From: Lonsdalea iberica
GTDB lineage: Bacteria; Pseudomonadota; Gammaproteobacteria; Enterobacterales; Enterobacteriaceae
Assembly (NCBI RefSeq): GCF_002111585.1
Contig: NZ_LUTP01000016.1
Coordinates: 1 to 64,000, forward strand
Length of the DNA: 64,000 nucleotides
Reading direction: 5' to 3'
In this document: one piece after another, positions 61,569 through 64,000 of the stretch
Layout: each line of letters begins with the position of its first letter
Numbering within the stretch: the stretch's first letter is position 1
Program-made: the position numbers and the translations under genes
Notes under the pieces: model-generated
What the model saw: the letters and a program-made list of their open reading frames with translations, nothing else
What the model was told of the DNA's origin: nothing
Databases searched by the model: none

Positions 61569-63415
61569 ACTTACTCTATTTAACTCTCTTATTTCCGCTG
61601 ATCGGATTTTTGTTGCTGGCCTTCTCCCGCGGCCGTTGGTCTGAAAATGTCTCAGCGACCGTTGGCGTCGGTTCAGTCGGCCTGTCTGCGCTGCTCACCT
61701 GCTGGATTGGTGTAGACTTTTTCAACCATCAACAGGGCGACGGGGTTGTCTTCTTTAGCCAGCATCTGTGGACGTGGATGTCGGTGGGCAACTTCGACAT
61801 CACCGTCAATCTGGCGCTGGACGGCCTGTCACTGACTATGCTCTCGGTGGTGACCGGCGTCGGCTTCCTGATCCACCTGTATGCGTCATGGTACATGCGC
61901 GGGGAAGAGGGCTACTCCCGCTTCTTCGCCTACACCAACCTGTTTATCGCGAGCATGCTGGTGTTGGTGCTGGCGGATAACCTGCTGCTGATGTATCTCG
62001 GCTGGGAAGGGGTAGGGCTGTGCAGCTACTTGCTGATCGGTTTCTATTATACTAATCCAAGCAACGGCGCGGCGGCGATGAAGGCGTTCATCGTGACGCG
62101 CGTCGGCGACGTCTTCCTCGCTTTTGCACTGTTCATCCTCTATCGTGAGCTGGGGACGCTAAACTTCCGGGAACTGATGGTTCTGGCGCCGCAACATCTG
62201 GCGGAAGGTTCGCCAGCCATCACGATGGCGACATTAATGCTGCTGGGCGGCGCGGTGGGTAAATCGGCGCAGCTACCGTTACAGACTTGGTTGGCGGACG
62301 CCATGGCGGGTCCGACGCCGGTCTCCGCGCTGATCCATGCCGCGACCATGGTCACGGCGGGCGTATACCTGATCGCCCGCACGCACGGTTTGTTCCTGAT
62401 GGCGCCGGAAGTTCTGCATCTGGTCGGCATTATCGGCGCCGTCACGTTGGTGCTTGCCGGGTTCGCCGCGCTGGTCCAAACGGATATCAAGCGCGTACTG
62501 GCTTACTCCACCATGAGCCAAATCGGCTACATGTTCCTGGCGCTCGGTGCCGCCGCGTGGGACGCCGCGATTTTCCATTTGATGACGCACGCTTTCTTCA
62601 AAGCGCTGCTGTTCCTGTCCTCGGGATCGGTGATCCTGGCCTGTCACCACGAACAGAACATCTTCAAGATGGGCGGATTGCGTAAAACCATTCCGCTGGT
62701 TTACGTCTGTTTCCTGGTTGGCGGGGCGGCACTCTCAGCGCTACCGCTGGTGACGTCAGGCTTCTTCAGTAAGGATGACATTCTGGCGGGCGCCTGGGCG
62801 AATGGACACATCAACTTCGCCATCGCCGGTTTGGCGGGCGCGTTCATGACCTCGCTCTATACCTTCAGAATGATTTTTATCGTGTTCCACGGTGAAGAAA
62901 AAACGAAAGCACATGCGCTCAAGGGGATCACTCATCACCTGCCGCTGTTGATATTGCTGGTACTGTCCACGTTCGTCGGCGCGCTGATTGTGCCGCCGCT
63001 GCACGGCGTGCTGCCGCAAACCACGGAACTGGAACATAGCCAAATGCTGACGCTGGAAATTGCGTCAGGCGTCGTTGCTGTCGTCGGTATTCTGCTGGCC
63101 GCCGCTCTGTGGCTGGGGCAACGTCGCCTCGTCAACCGCATTGCCAACAGCGCGCCCGGTCGTTTCTTCTCGACCTGGTGGTTCCATGCCTGGGGTTTCG
63201 ACTGGTTGTACGACAAGATCTTCGTCAAGCCGTATCTGGCGATTGGCACGCTGCTGAAACACGATCCGTTCGACAAGCTGATGACGATCCCGGCGCTGCT
63301 GGTGGCCTGGGGCAATCGTGGTCTGGCGGTCGGTCAGAACGGTCAAGTGCGGTGGTATGTCGCCTCTGTGGGTATGGGCGCCGTCGTGGTGCTGGGATTG
63401 CTGTTGCTGGCGTAA
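61565..63415 (+). CDS. nuoL: NADH:ubiquinone oxidoreductase subunit L
   Basis: A 616-residue antiporter-like proton-pumping subunit (613 in E. coli). The conserved Glu in [14 protein letters not shown], the broken-helix lysine regions ([19 protein letters not shown]) and the C-terminal lateral helix are present. It is the far end of the membrane arm. Confidence 0.96.
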   Translation: MNLLYLTLLFPLIGFLLLAFSRGRWSENVSATVGVGSVGLSALLTCWIGVDFFNHQQGDGVVFFSQHLWTWMSVGNFDITVNLALDGLSLTMLSVVTGVGFLIHLYASWYMRGEEGYSRFFAYTNLFIASMLVLVLADNLLLMYLGWEGVGLCSYLLIGFYYTNPSNGAAAMKAFIVTRVGDVFLAFALFILYRELGTLNFRELMVLAPQHLAEGSPAITMATLMLLGGAVGKSAQLPLQTWLADAMAGPTPVSALIHAATMVTAGVYLIARTHGLFLMAPEVLHLVGIIGAVTLVLAGFAALVQTDIKRVLAYSTMSQIGYMFLALGAAAWDAAIFHLMTHAFFKALLFLSSGSVILACHHEQNIFKMGGLRKTIPLVYVCFLVGGAALSALPLVTSGFFSKDDILAGAWANGHINFAIAGLAGAFMTSLYTFRMIFIVFHGEEKTKAHALKGITHHLPLLILLVLSTFVGALIVPPLHGVLPQTTELEHSQMLTLEIASGVVAVVGILLAAALWLGQRRLVNRIANSAPGRFFSTWWFHAWGFDWLYDKIFVKPYLAIGTLLKHDPFDKLMTIPALLVAWGNRGLAVGQNGQVRWYVASVGMGAVVVLGLLLLA

Positions 63416-63514
63416 TGGCGATACAGCGATTTTGAGGGTAGCGGACGTCTGAGTCAGGCGTCCCTGCCGGCAGCAAGTTTCTCGTTTTCTTTATATTTAG
63501 GGACACAAAACGCC

Positions 63515-64000
63515 ATGCTACTACCTTGGCTACTTCTTATCCCCCTTATCGGCGGTCTGCTAAGCTGGCTGTTCGAGCGATTCGGCGCCAACTTGCCGCG
63601 TTGGATCGCACTGATGACTATGGGGTTGACACTGGCGCTATCCGTACAGCTTTGGCTGCAGGGTGGCTATTCTCTGGCGGTGCCGCACGGCGTGCCGCAA
63701 TGGCAAGAAGTGTTTGACGCACCGTGGATCCCACGCTTCGGCATCGGTTTCCATCTGGCGCTGGATGGCCTGTCGCTGTTGATGGTCGTGCTGACCGCGC
63801 TGCTGGGACTGCTGTCCATCCTGTGTTCGTGGAATGAAAAGCATCGCCGTTCGGGCTTGTTTCACCTCAACCTGCTATTGACGCTGGTCGGGGTGATCGG
63901 GGTGTTTGTGGCGGTGGATCTGTTCCTGTTCTTCTTCTTCTGGGAAATGATGCTGGTCCCAATGTACTTCCTGATCGCCGTATGGGGTCACGAAGGCGCG
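63515..64000 (+). CDS. nuoM: NADH:ubiquinone oxidoreductase subunit M, 5' part
   Basis: The first 162 codons of NuoM (about 509 in E. coli) are present; the gene runs off the right edge in frame. It starts MLLPWLLLIPLIGGLLSWLFE and contains [18 protein letters not shown] and the FFFWEMMLVPMYFLI helix with the key membrane Glu. It is an antiporter-like proton-pumping subunit. nuoN is expected to follow. Confidence 0.95.
   Translation, partial: MLLPWLLLIPLIGGLLSWLFERFGANLPRWIALMTMGLTLALSVQLWLQGGYSLAVPHGVPQWQEVFDAPWIPRFGIGFHLALDGLSLLMVVLTALLGLLSILCSWNEKHRRSGLFHLNLLLTLVGVIGVFVAVDLFLFFFFWEMMLVPMYFLIAVWGHEGA

Overview
The window is a chromosomal segment of an enterobacterium (Enterobacterales). 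Gene content, protein lengths and order match the Escherichia coli block argW-yfdC-mlaA ... fadL-yfcZ-sixA-smrB-prmB-aroC-mepA ... mnmC-fabB-flk-pdxB-usg-truA-dedA-accD-folC-dedD-cvpA-purF-ubiX-his transport ... pta-ackA-yfbVUTSR-alaA-lrhA-nuoA to M almost gene for gene. The absence of fadI/fadJ, folX, yfcG, yfcF and yfcC, together with a PecT-like LrhA and an AzlCD insertion, fits a plant-associated Pectobacteriaceae member (Dickeya, Brenneria or Lonsdalea type). That placement is an inference from gene content, not a phylogeny.

Region 1-2976 is an AT-rich accessory zone against the 3' end of a tRNA-Arg(CCU) gene. It holds the tail of an IS110-family transposase, an orphan type VI secretion hcp gene stopped by one in-frame TAA, two unrecognised overlapping minus-strand genes (one frameshifted) and a wrecked IS3-family transposase. 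The tRNA lacks an encoded CCA, as expected if an island recombined at this site.

Region 3.1-16 kb is conserved core: FNT transporter YfdC, lipid-asymmetry lipoprotein MlaA, malate:quinone oxidoreductase, FadL with a FadR-like operator, SixA, SmrB, then the prmB-aroC-mepA-yfcA-epmC-yfcL run. An AzlCD exporter pair with a frameshifted AraC-type regulator sits between yfcL and mnmC.

Region 18-37 kb carries mnmC, fabB (FadR and FabR sites), a 13-copy heptanucleotide repeat, flk, then pdxB-usg-truA-dedA-accD-folC-dedD-cvpA-purF-ubiX. purF has a one-base deletion whose repair restores exactly 505 codons. The histidine / basic amino acid ABC transporter follows, behind what reads as a full nitrogen-control region (two NtrC-like sites, an IHF site and a sigma-54 promoter).

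Region 37-50.8 kb carries yfcE, yfcD, the ackA-pta acetate operon with an intercistronic terminator, yfbV, a heavily eroded yfbU pseudogene, yfbT, yfbS, yfbR, alaA and lrhA. From 51.4 kb to the right edge runs the nuo operon for respiratory complex I (nuoA, B, CD, E, F, G, H, I, J, K, L and the start of M), with a reading-frame break in nuoG.

Four small frame breaks (two in normally indispensable genes), one nonsense codon and one dissolved gene are the most notable features. They point either to active gene decay or, for purF and nuoG especially, to sequence errors. No clearly new multi-gene system is visible; the best candidates for novelty are the unknown gene pair beside hcp and the unexplained non-coding structures listed under findings.
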